A stretch of DNA of 49,742 nt from Fragilaria crotonensis (Eukaryota; Bacillariophyta; Fragilariophyceae; Fragilariales; Fragilariaceae). The notes below the pieces were generated by a model. That model did not search any database. It had not been told where the DNA came from and saw only the letters and a list, made by a program, of their open reading frames with translations. Both the position numbers and the translations under genes were made by a program. This document shows positions 21,201 through 31,100 of the stretch, in pieces (the stretch's first letter is position 1; each line of letters opens with the position of its first letter). The stretch covers positions 1 to 49,742 of the forward strand of contig JAKSYS010000475.1 of NCBI GenBank assembly GCA_022925895.1, written 5' to 3'.

Positions 21201-22068
21201 GCTTGAGGAGATTGGTGAACGTCTGAGCACGAAAGTGTCGACACCCATGAGTCAAGGTTACCGACCTGAAATTGACACTACTCCGGAGTTGGATGCAAAG
21301 CGTGCAAACTACTTCCAGGGTTTGATTGGAGTATTGCGTTGGATTTGCGAACTTGGTCGGATTGACATCCTGGTAGACGTTGCAATGTTGTCGCGTTTCC
21401 TGGCTTCTCCAAGGCGGGGACATCTTGATCAGGCTTTCCATATCTTTGCATACTTGAAACGGTACAACAGGTCAAGCATGGTCTTCGACGATACGGAACC
21501 AGTGTTTGATGAGAGTCGCTTTCAAAAATGTGATTGGAGCGAGTACTATCCTGGCGCGTGTGAAGCTTTACCGCCGGATGCGCCCGAAGTCCGGGGACAA
21601 TCGGTATCGATGAGTTGTTTTGTTGACGCTGACCATGCTGGTTGTCGCGTCACTCGCCGCTCTCATACTGGAGTCTTGATTTTTGTGAATCGAGCACCAA
21701 TCCTTTGGTATTCGAAGCGACAGAACACTGTTGAGGCTTCTACCTTTGGATCTGAGTTTATCGCTGCAAAGATTGCAGTTGAAATGGTTGAAGGGTTGCG
21801 TTACAAGTTGCGCATGATGGGCGTCCAAGTGGATGGACCTACGAATGTCTTCTGTGATAACGAATCGGTTGTGAAGAACTCAACCAAGCCCGAGTCGACT
21901 TTGAAAAAGAAGCATAACGCAATCGCGTATCACCGCGTGCATGAGGCGCAAGCAGCTGGTATTGTGAGGATTACGAAGGAAGACGGAGAAACCAACTTGG
22001 CAGATGTTCTGACTAAGTGTCTTCCGGGACCGCGACTAAGAGAGTTGTGTTCTCGCGTTCTGTGGTAA
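18222..22068 (+). pseudogene. pol: B1 pol (integrase, RT, RNase H), premature stop
   Basis: It begins in the protease end (LLNPNQLRANGVIVEDV) and shifts frame near 18340. It then runs open to TGA at 20848-20850 and continues in the same frame to TAA at 22066-22068, so a single stop splits it. The integrase has an RRWGVGLDTAKRTLKVTTQ block where other copia integrases have the HHCC finger, then KWYSDTM, VTDNAPEEV and NLAESTIREL. Between integrase and RT are two small beta-rich blocks, the second (20145-20260, RGWDLQVEWRDGSTTWVPL) resembling a chromodomain. The RT has CYVDDILC (20976-21000); the RNase H has FVDADHAG, NTVEASTFGSEF, CDNESVVKN and NLADVLTK. Confidence 0.9.
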
Positions 22069-22294
22069 AGTGTCCAAAACGGACATGATACTGGCGTGCA
22101 AAATGTCCAGGTGTGACATGATGCGAGTGGAGTACACGACGTACGTGGAACCACTAACCCCAGCTTTATGTAAGCGAATGGGTGGACGTACGCGTGATGA
22201 CACGTGGAACCACCAAAACTAGCCAATGGTGGCCGGCCTCTGCATGATGAATACGGGTCGGACTAGTTGTCTGTGACGCCTAGACCGAGGGGAC
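22069..22294 (+). other. B1 3' untranslated region and polypurine tract
   Basis: No gene seen. Two ACGTGGAACCAC words lie at about 22143 and 22202, 59 bp apart. ACCGAGGGGAC at about 22284-22294 is the polypurine tract, right before the LTR. Confidence 0.6.
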
Positions 22295-22555
22295 TGAATG
22301 AATTCTATCATGAGTTTGGGTTATTCGGACACCCGGACAAGCCGGACGAGCTAGGGATTTATGCCGGTCATGTTAGGGATCGCTAAATGACCGCATAAGC
22401 CCTCCAGGCGGTGTCAGAATTGTTCCTAGATTCGTAGACTCACTCTTTTTATAATTGATCAAGTTGCAAGCTGTTACTACTAGTGATTAGATCTAATGCT
22501 AAGGGTCAAACACCGGCAAGGGCGGATGTACCGCACTTGCGACGGGTTTTATTCA
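22295..22555 (+). repeat. 3' LTR of B1
   Basis: 261 bp, the partner of 15566-15826, followed by the AAAC target duplication. Confidence 0.95.
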
Positions 22556-22687
22556 AAACCACGGGAACACGACTACCAGATCGACTTTTTAATCCAAACA
22601 TAACTCCTAGAAACCTTCTTTTGTCAAAGCCCTTTACTTCGTAGTTTTGTTCGCACTAGTTGCTAGCACGACACCAAGTAAATCACA
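22556..22687 (+). repeat. 3' LTR of A1, second part
   Basis: It continues the A1 LTR (CCACGGGAACACGACTACC to AAATCACA) after the B1 insertion. The first four bases are the AAAC duplication. Confidence 0.92.
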
Positions 22688-22688
22688 G

Positions 22689-23064
22689 TGTCGAGGATCA
22701 GCGTGCCGTTCAGTTGTTGGATAGCATGGCCAGATTTGAGACCATACGAGCTACCCATCACATTGTCACCAATACAGCACCATACAACGGACTACCGAAA
22801 GTCGAATCTTTCGGCAGAATTTTCAATCCGACAACGTTGCTGCGAACGAATGTTACCGTATACTGTATACTGTGCACTACACCCAACATGGAATGGCGAG
22901 CCGATACGGACGGCGATATGTATGAACAACGATACGGACCGTATATCTATGAATGTACGTGGTCGTTGTACAGTGATACACATATGAACGAATAACATGA
23001 TAGTATGTACAGATCCGAAAGGAATCGGATCTCACTCTTTTGTTGTTAACATCTTGTTATGTAA
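22689..23064 (+). repeat. Probable 5' LTR of B2
   Basis: Placed by the primer-site-like sequence that follows and by gag downstream. It starts TGTCGAGG right after the A1 LTR, but since no second copy is present neither end is certain; the 3' end (TTATGTAA) is not the usual CA. Confidence 0.45.
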
Positions 23065-23079
23065 GTTTAACCAGACCCA
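23065..23079 (+). other. Primer-binding site of B2, variant
   Basis: GTTTAACCAGACCCA differs from the B1 and D1 site (GTTTATCAGACCCA) by T changed to AC. It is at the expected place, about 415 bp before gag. Confidence 0.55.
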
Positions 23080-23494
23080 CGGCTCAATGATATGAATGGC
23101 GCCATCCGGACGACAATAAGGGGATTATCGCCCGATCGCTTCATCATGGTCAACAGAGACGACCGGAACATGTGATGATGGCGATATTGAGCAGATTCGT
23201 GCAGATTTGATCCATTCGAATCAACATATTCGAATAGAAGCATATTGGGCCTAACGATAAAGACCCTAAAAATGCGTACTTAGGGAGATGCGTTGCAAGA
23301 CGCAGATTCAACGGACACCAACACCAAAAACGTAATCATAACGAATGTGTAATGGTGAATCTCCTAAGAAAATAAGGCAAGTTTAAACGGCACACTGAAT
23401 GATGCCGCACAGACAGAGCAAACTTTGACCCCAAGTTACTCACTTTACGCTTGAAAAACGCTCCAGAAAGAGAAGACAGAAGGATCTCTTAGCC

Positions 23495-24853
23495 ATGAAT
23501 CAAGCCCTCCAACGATGCGGATTCAACGCCACAACCGTCAACTACTTTATTGCTCAAGGATTCGCTCCGCCATCAGACCTGTTGCTCGCATCCGAGTCCG
23601 ACCTTGATTCGATTGCCAGATCCATTGCCAGAACTCCACCAAGAGGAGCTGGTAATGTGTTGATGCCATTCATTGCACTCAAGAATCTAAAAGGCTTTCG
23701 CTTCTGGGCTGATGAACGCAAGCGCACAGGTTTCGATGCGGACCCACAACACTTTGACGCAGAACTCGTACCGACGATTACTGCGAAGTGTCAGGAATAT
23801 CAGGAGCAAAAAGAGGCGGCCAAAGATGAAGATGCATCTAAGCCCGACGGGTTGAAAAAGTTGGTAAACTGGGCTCTCTGGAACGAATCCTTTCAAAACT
23901 ACCTTCGTCAAATCCTCGGCGCCGCCAAAATTCCCCTCATCTACTTAACTCGGGATGAGAGGGAGACGCCAGTTGTCCTTGATCCAGCAGATTTTGGGAG
24001 TCCAACGGAATACCTTATCGAAGCGACCGTACTTGAAGGACGCCATTACGAACTGGATAATCCTCGCTTTTATCGCGAGTTAAAGTCTTTTGTCGTAAAT
24101 GGAGAAGGGTGGTCGTATATTAAGAAGTTCGAGAGGTCACAAGATGGTAGGAAGGCATATTTGGCATTGAAGACGCAGTGCGAAGGTACGGCTTCGAAGA
24201 TTACGCGTAAGAATAGGGCTTACGCATCACTCTCGAACGCCACCTACAGCGGCTCGCGTCGCCAGTATAAATTCCAGGACTATATTAATACACATCAGTC
24301 CGCTCACAACGAAATACTTGATTGCGACCCAACCGAAGCAGTCCCTGAATCGAAGAAAGTATCGGACTTCCTGAAGGGAATAACGGACCCCAAGCTGGAA
24401 TCGGCAGTGTCTGTCGTACTGGGCGACCCGAAGATGTTAAACAACTTCCAGATGTGCCAGCAGTATCTCTCAACAACAGTCGAGAATCGGGCAACTCTCG
24501 AGAAGAGTAAGGAAAGAAACATCTCTGGCTTAAAAAGCAGCGACAAAACCGACAAGAAGACGAAAGGAGGTAAGCTCCCAAAAGGATTCAAACTAGAGAA
24601 CAAATGGTATCCACCATCTATCTTCCGCCACTTAACTGAGGAACAAAGAGACCAACTTAAGGAATGGAATGAGAAGAAGGGCAAGAGATCTGTCGCTGCG
24701 TTGAAGAAGCAAATTAAGGAGGAGCTCAAAAGCGAGATGAAGAAAAAGAGTGCGGACGAGAAGGATAGCGACGATGGCGAGTCAAGCGCAGATGAAGCGG
24801 CCGGCAAGGAATTCGGCCGTGGCGCTCACAAAAAGAAGCAGAAAAAGGACTGA
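23495..24853 (+). CDS. gag: B2 gag, intact
   Basis: A complete 452-residue Gag, the best preserved retrotransposon gene here. It starts MNQALQRCGFNATTVN after a leader without a better ATG. The N-terminal 60 residues form a small helical, SAP-like block, followed by the capsid-like body (FRFWADERKR, LVNWALWNESFQNYLRQIL, PLIYLTRDE, FVVNGEGWSYIKKFERSQDGRKAYLALKTQ is the most conserved stretch against B1, given here only as short blocks). The tail (from about residue 340) is lysine- and glutamate-rich and probably binds RNA; no zinc knuckle is present. It ends TGA (24851-24853), immediately followed by CAA TTA and an open pol frame in the same phase. Gag would assemble the cytoplasmic particle. 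Confidence 0.9.
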   Translation: MNQALQRCGFNATTVNYFIAQGFAPPSDLLLASESDLDSIARSIARTPPRGAGNVLMPFIALKNLKGFRFWADERKRTGFDADPQHFDAELVPTITAKCQEYQEQKEAAKDEDASKPDGLKKLVNWALWNESFQNYLRQILGAAKIPLIYLTRDERETPVVLDPADFGSPTEYLIEATVLEGRHYELDNPRFYRELKSFVVNGEGWSYIKKFERSQDGRKAYLALKTQCEGTASKITRKNRAYASLSNATYSGSRRQYKFQDYINTHQSAHNEILDCDPTEAVPESKKVSDFLKGITDPKLESAVSVVLGDPKMLNNFQMCQQYLSTTVENRATLEKSKERNISGLKSSDKTDKKTKGGKLPKGFKLENKWYPPSIFRHLTEEQRDQLKEWNEKKGKRSVAALKKQIKEELKSEMKKKSADEKDSDDGESSADEAAGKEFGRGAHKKKQKKD

Positions 24854-24859
24854 CAATTA
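24851..24859 (+). promoter_or_regulatory. UGA CAA UUA stop context between B2 gag and pol
   Basis: The gag stop is followed by CAATTA, which fits the CARYYA rule for readthrough as in tobacco mosaic virus (there UAG CAA UUA). The frame continues without a stop through the protease, up to the solo LTR at 25492. The first ATG in that frame is at 24872, so internal initiation is not excluded. Confidence 0.65.
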
Positions 24860-27800
24860 ACTACCGTCGCTATGGTCTCGAGGGCTGTGTACTCCATAAA
24901 CTACGATGCAATACGAGGAGAGGACCATCGTTCAGGACGGTGCGAGATGGATTCTCACGCCGACACCTGCGTGGCCGGCAGTTATTGCGTAATTTTGGAA
25001 AACACAGGGAGGACGGCCGAGGTTCAGGCTTACTCTCCAGATTACCCCTCGAAGAAGGTACCCATCGCGACGGTTGCAACAGCATATGATTGTCCGACCT
25101 CTGGAGCCACATTTGTACTGATAATTAATGAAGCTCTTTACTTCGGAGATTCGCTCCCATTTTCGCTCCTCTCTCCGAACCAACTTAGGGACAACGATGT
25201 GCAAGTTGATGAACGCCATCGTCAGCACGCACCAGAATCGATATCCGGTATCCTTGTACCCACCGAACCACTCCTCATCCCATTCAACCTGGACGGCGTC
25301 GTTACCGGTTTTGAATCAAGACCCCCCACCCAAGAAGAACTTGATGACGAGAACCTGCACGTCGAACTAACTTCAGACGTCGAGTGGGTTCCCAGTACCT
25401 TCCCCCTCTCGCTTCCGGAGGAGGAACATGCTCAATCCAACGACGATGAACGGAGACTTTCGCAATTGCAAGCTCGACGCGTGAAGGTCCTTGTAATGAT
25501 ACTGGTACCTGCGTACCGTCACGTGCGCAGAACCAACAGAATGCGAGCGCGAGACGTATATTCGTACTCAGTCGTGGATTCGTACTCAGTCGTGGATTAG
25601 TCGCGTATGTAGTCGCGCGTAAGAGTTTTCGGTCGTTCCCCGTATGAAAACACGGGAACACGACTACCAAATTAAATCATAACATCTAAAAACCTACTTT
25701 CGTCAAAGCCCTTTACCTCGTAGTTTTGCTCGCACGTGTTGCCAGCACGACACCAAGTAAATCACAGGTCCTAGCCTCCAAAACGACAAAGCATCGTATC
25801 AGGAGTTGCTTACAAACCCTGGCTACAGCACAGTTCCCATTCGAGATCCAGATTGCTGACGAGATTGACACTCGCGACGAAAACGATCCAATCCTGAGAA
25901 GGGTTGCGGCTGTAACGAAAGCAGGATACAACTCGGAGGAGACGACAACACTTGCAGCAATCAGAACAGGAGACGTAACTTCATCTGTAACCCCGGAAAA
26001 CGTTGCGCGTCGCTGGATGATTGGGATCAAAACTGCTAGGGCATCCCTGAAGGTGACCACTCAGAGAGGTATCAGGTCGATCCCAAACCCAGCAACGCGA
26101 AGGTTTAAAACTCAGATGGCACACTTGCGCTATCCAAGATTAAGGGGTATGTTCTACGCCGATATCATGGAGCCCAAAATCAAGTCAGTAGATTCGCAAC
26201 GGTACGCTCATGTAATCGGAAACGGACGAGGCTTTTCGAAAGTTTACCCGATGGAGCGGAAAAACGAATCGATTTACGCTTTGGATGACTTCGTAAAAAA
26301 GGTTGGCATTCCCGAAGTTTTGTTGTGCGATGACGACGCAACAATGGAGGGGTTGGGGAAGGGAAAAAGAGAATTCGGAAGTACTCAATTGGACCGAAGT
26401 ATACTGAACCGTATTCACCTTTTCAGAACAAAGCGGAACTTGATATCCGTGAGCTGAAACGAATGATACGACGGTTCCAGGATAAGACGAAATCCGCACG
26501 CAGACTTTGGAATTACTTGGCGAACCTCTGCGCGAATATAAGGTCATTTGTAGCGGGGACACACCCCGATTTACATGGAAGAAGCGCATTCGAGCAAGTT
26601 CACGGATGGACACCGGATGTATCGTCGTACGTCATGCATAGTTGGTACGAGGTGGTCGCATTCCTCGACAACGATAATGAACGAAAATTGGCATGCTGGT
26701 TAGGACCAGCGGAAGACTACGGCGGAGGGGATGCGGCATTCCTCTTACCAAAATCTGCAAGACCGATCGTACGGAGCACATTCTGGGCCCTCACACCGAA
26801 CGAGCGCGCTGACCGCAAGGAGGAGATCGACGACTTACTGACGTCAATCAATAATAAGATCGGAGATGATCGAACAAACGATGAAGTAGCAGTTGAGATT
26901 GGAAACGATCAGCTTCCACACATCGAAATATTCGGGGAGTTGAATGACTCGGACGTCGTGGATTCTGAGGAAGAGGCCCTCAGGCGATCAGACGCCGATG
27001 AATATACACCCGAAGCGTTTGACAGGTATTTAACAGCTGAAATTGTTACCGATCGTGGAGGAGAATTACTCCGCGGAACTGTGAAAAGCCGAAAGAGAGA
27101 TCATGATGGAAAGCCAATAGGTTCATCACATTCGAACCCATTACTTGACACTAGAGAATATTTAGTATGTTTCGAGGATGGAACGGAAGATACATACACT
27201 GCGAATTTAATTGCGGAGTGCTTGTACTCTCAAATTGATGATGCAGGTCGTCGATTACAAGTCATGAAAGAGATTATCGACCATGAAAAGGGAAGACATG
27301 CACTCAACGAAGAGGATGCTTATTACTCCACGAAGGCCGGTCCTAAGCCTAAAAGAACGACGCGCGGATGGCGTCTTCTTGTCGAATGGAATGATGGCTC
27401 GAGTTCGTGGATACCCTTGAGCGACTTGAAAGATTCCTACCCGGTTCAAGTCGCTGACTATGCTGTGGTTAATAACCTAACGCAAGAGCCCGCCTTTCGG
27501 TGGTGGGTCCCGTTCGTCCTTAAGAAACGAGAACGAATATTGAGGAAGGTTAAGTCCAAATACTGGTCAACTTCGCACAAATATGGGCTGGAGTTGCCGA
27601 AAAGTGTCGCACAGGCACTTGAGATCAACAAGAGAACGGGGACGGACTTTTGGAAGAAAGCAATTGAAAAGGAGATCCACAACGTGTTCCCTGCTTTTGA
27701 CTTCATCAAAGGCGACGACGCTCAGGTCCCACCGGGCTACGAGTTTGTTGACACTTACTTCGTATTCGATATCAAAATGGACCTTACACGCAAGGCCAGA

Positions 27801-27869
27801 CTGGTAGCGAGAGGAAGTATGACCGAGGCAACAAAAGAGGAAACATTCGCGTCAGTCGTTAGCAGAGAT
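24854..27869 (+). pseudogene. pol: B2 pol, split by a solo LTR and truncated in RT
   Basis: In phase with gag it reads through CEMDSHADTCVAG (protease region, 24940-24985) and SLLSPNQLRDNDV. The solo LTR interrupts it at 25492-25766. Afterwards come the RRWMIGIKTARASLKVTTQ block, MFYADIM and a damaged stretch near 26340-26465 (frameshift, with the second integrase aspartate region altered to LLCDDDAT). The C-terminal integrase region and two beta-rich blocks follow, the second (27355-27470, RGWRLLVEWNDGSSSWIPL) being chromodomain-like. The reverse transcriptase begins (FDIKMDLTRKARLVARG) and is cut at SVVSRD where A2 starts. It cannot make a full enzyme. Confidence 0.88.
25492..25766 (+). repeat. 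Solo LTR of family A inside B2 pol
   Basis: 275 bp, TGTAATGATACTGG to AAATCACA, in plus orientation. GGTCCT flanks both sides (25486-25491 and 25767-25772), a 6-bp duplication, or 5 bp if the LTR begins one base earlier. It has the 18-bp tandem duplication (GTACTCAGTCGTGGATT units at about 25564-25599) also found in the A2 LTRs. It is the result of LTR-LTR recombination that removed the rest of the element. Confidence 0.92.
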
Positions 27870-28144
27870 TGTGATTTACTTGGTGTCGTGCTGGCAACAC
27901 GTGCGAGCAAAACTACGAAGTAAAGGGCTTTGCAAAAAGTAGGTTTTTAGGTGTTATGATTTAATTCGGTAGTCGTGTTCCCGTGTTTTCATACGGGGAA
28001 CGACCGAAAAATCTTACGCACGACTACTTACGCGACTAATCCACGACTGAGTACGAATCCACGACTGAGTACGAATATACGTCTCGCGCTCGCATTCTGT
28101 TGGTTCTGCGCACGTGACGGTACGCAGGTACCAGTATCATTACA
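27870..28144 (-). repeat. 3' LTR of A2
   Basis: 275 bp. On the plus strand it begins TGTGATTTACTTGG and ends CAGTATCATTACA. Just beyond it, on the element strand, the purine tract GCGAGAAGGAG precedes the LTR. Confidence 0.93.
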
Positions 28145-28177
28145 CTCCTTCTCGCTTCCAACCAGAATGTTGAGCCC

Positions 28178-31100
28178 CTACCATCCCATCACTGTCTTAC
28201 GATGGAGGCAATGTGACTCTTCATTCAACGGCTTCGTAAGGAAGTCCGCTGGTTGATCATTCGTTCGGATGTGATGGATGCTGATTTCCTTTCGCTCAAC
28301 GTAGTCCCTGAAATGGTGAAGCTTGACGTTTAGATGCTTCGTACGAGGTCGATACTTGTGGACACGAGCCATTTCCCAAGGCTCCGCTGTTGTCTTCGAA
28401 TACACGACAGTGCACCCGAGCCTGCGTCGTCGATACCGGATATCCTCGTTCCTTCATCTCCTTCAACAACTCCATTATAGGGATCGCGTCTCTCAGCGCG
28501 TAACTCAGACCTGTGTATTCGCTCTCCGTCGACGACAGGGCCACTTCCGTTTGCAATTGGGATTTCCACAGCAAGGGGCAGTTGGCATACTTGATGATAT
28601 ACCCATGGCGTGACCTCGCTGTATCACGATCGCTCGCTGCCTCCTTTGGATCCCAATCACCACAGAAGCTTGCGTCAACGAAGACCTCCAAGTCCTTGTT
28701 CGTCATCGGTTGCATAATCGTACCTTTGTCTCTGGTTCCCAACAAATAGCGTCCCAGCCATCGCACTGCGTCCCCGTGTTCTTTCTTGGGGTCGGATACG
28801 AATCTGGCGCATTGGTGGACGGCGTACGCGATGTCACTTCGTGTCGCCTTCTCGAGATAGTTCAGCTTCCCAATGATCGATCTATAATTGAACGAGTTGT
28901 CGAATGACTCCGAGTCCGAATGTCTTGTCAGTAGTTTCGATGACGCAGCCGGAGTCGAACGCGATTTAACATTCGTCCCGTTCAACCTCAAGTCTTCCAG
29001 AATCTGGTCGATGAGATGTGGTTGTGACAAATGTATCGTGCCATCCGTCCTCCGATCGATGCTGACGCCAAGGAAGTCGGCAAGATCGCCTTCAACTGTT
29101 ATGGACAACTTGGCCTTCTTTTGAAGCTCGTCAATTATCTTGTCAATCTCTTTCTTGTCAGGGCCAGCCAATAAACTATCATCGGTGTATAGGACGTACA
29201 ACGTTGACCCTCTGTAGAAAACGCATTCGTCCACCGCCAAATGTTGGAAGCCCAAATCTTTCACCAGTTTTCGCACAAGATATTGGTTCCATACGCGTCC
29301 CGCTTGCTTCTGACCGTAGATGTTCCTGTGGATCTTGAGGACGAAGTCGTTTGGATTCGAATCATCCTCAAGTTCCATCCCTGCTGGGACCTTCATGTAC
29401 AGCGTCTTCTCCACGGGAGCTTGAGCGAATGCTTGAACAAAGTCAATCTGCTTCGTGTGCCACCCGTGCGCGACTGTCATTGTCAGGAGCATTCTTACCG
29501 AGTTCCAAGAAGCGACCGGCGCGTACGTCTCATCATAGTGCTCACCTCTCTTCATTCGCGAGCCGTCGATGTTCAATCGCGCTTTATACTTCTTGATCGA
29601 TCCATCCTTCGCGTCGCGTTTTCGTTTCATCTGCCAGACGGCGGGTAGGATGGTTTGTCCTTTGGGAACCTCAGACTTTGGAATGATGGTGAAGTTGCCA
29701 TTGTTGAATTGGTCTGTCACCTCCTTCTTCATGCTCTCCTTGAACATCGCCCTGTCCTCCTCCTTCATCGCCTGGTGGTAGTATAACGTGTCCGGGTCCG
29801 ACACTGCCTTGTATGCCATCAACGGGTTGCGATAAGCCCATCGGTCGTCGTCTGGGAACATTGCCACGTAGCAAAATATTTCTCCTTCGACATCGTTCCG
29901 AGTGGCGTCGCTGATCTCCGTGCACATCGCCGCGAGATATTTCTGAGGTGGCTTGATCGTGCGCCCGAATCTCGTCTTTTGAATTCGGTTCGCATCACCC
30001 ATCGTGCGGTCGCCCGTTTCTGTTGCATCGATGGGTATCGGTGGACCGTCGTCCCCGACGTTTGCTGCAGCTGGCTCCTTCTGACTTGAAGGCACCGGTT
30101 CGCCTGCCCTTGCTCTCTCGTTTGGTGTGTGGCGTTTTCGTTTTCTGCTGGACGATGTCATGCTCGTCGTTTGACTCGACGGTGACGTTGCGCCCTTCGT
30201 CGTTAGCTCCTTCTGAGACGTGACGAATCCCGCTCTCAGTTGCCACGACGATTTCGTCTTGACGTTCTTCACGGTATCGAATGTTGCATCGTACGCGACG
30301 TGAAATTGAGGGCTCACCAAGGCTGTGTCCCTGTCCATCACGAGTGACGTTTCGTCCGTGTTGCGGTGATCTCCCAGGTAGACTCCGGCTCTCGACCGTT
30401 GCGACCATTTGTGGAAAGGTCGGTTGCTCTGCAGCTCGTTTGAGAGCACATAGGTCGGGCACCCGAATGGCTTCCAATGTTTGGGATTGGTCGCCACCTT
30501 CGAATTGGAGAATATCTCGATGGGGCTCCTTCTGGCTGCGTCTTGCATGCTTGGAGTATGGTTGACCGCGTCGTTTGCGTTCCGAATGGCGTATGGCCAT
30601 AAGTTCGCAGTTATCGTATCGCTCCATCTTGCATTCGCGTGTGTCAACATCGCGCGTGCCAGTTCTTGGAGTTCGCGAATTCTTCTTTCCGCGATACCGT
30701 TCTGGTGGTGCGCGTTTACAGCTGCGAAGGTCATTCCTTGTCCGTCCAGCTTGCATGCGTCCACCCACTTGTACGCCTTGAAGATTCCGTTGTCGGCGTG
30801 GTAGTTTTCCACTTTCACTCCGTGCCGGTGGGAGTATGCCTCAAACGCTCGCTTCCCTTCCACTGTCTCCTCCGCTGACGCTGTCTTTTGGAGGTAGATA
30901 AACCCCAGTCGACTGAATTGATCGACGTAGACAGTCGCGTAGCGGTATCGTTTCGTGGTCAGGAAGCCAGTCATCTGGGCAATCAACCCTGGCGTGGGTG
31001 AGACGAGTTGATCCACCGATACCACTTGTCCTGGTTTCGTCGGCTTGGCATCGTCGTCGTCGCCGTCCTTCCTCGGTTTGTTCCGCCAAGGTCGTTTCGT

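Larger units (their letters stand above)
15566..22555 (+). mobile_element. Copia element B1, inserted in the 3' LTR of A1
   Basis: A 6,990-bp element bounded by two 261-bp LTRs (TGAATGAATTC...TTTTATTCA) and by AAAC on both sides. It carries a primer site, a long leader, gag and pol in a different lineage from A. The two LTRs differ by about 12 substitutions with no indels (roughly 4-5%). The gag-protease junction is deleted and pol has a premature stop, so it is inactive. Confidence 0.93.
9588..22687 (+). mobile_element. Copia element A1, interrupted by B1
   Basis: A Ty1/copia element with a 5' LTR at 9588-9863 (276 bp, TG...CA), primer site, gag and pol. Its 3' LTR is split into 15418-15565 and 22556-22687 by the insertion of B1. 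Taking out B1 and one copy of its 4-bp target duplication gives a 3' LTR of 276 bp, the same length as the 5' one. The two LTRs differ by about nine substitutions and two single-base indels (roughly 3%). The flanks (AGTTG on the left, GTGTC on the right) do not form a target duplication. Gag has one in-frame stop and pol several indels, so the copy is inactive. Confidence 0.9.
22689..27869 (+). mobile_element. Copia element B2, truncated in RT
   Basis: A family B element with a probable 5' LTR, primer site, an intact gag and the front of pol. Its pol is split by a solo A-type LTR at 25492-25766 and ends abruptly at 27869, at the border of A2. The rest of RT, RNase H and the 3' LTR are not in the window. 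Confidence 0.8.

Noticed and set aside
22660..22998. Plus-strand open frames of 99 and 111 codons at the start of B2
   Set aside because: They lie in the probable LTR before the primer site and have no motif.
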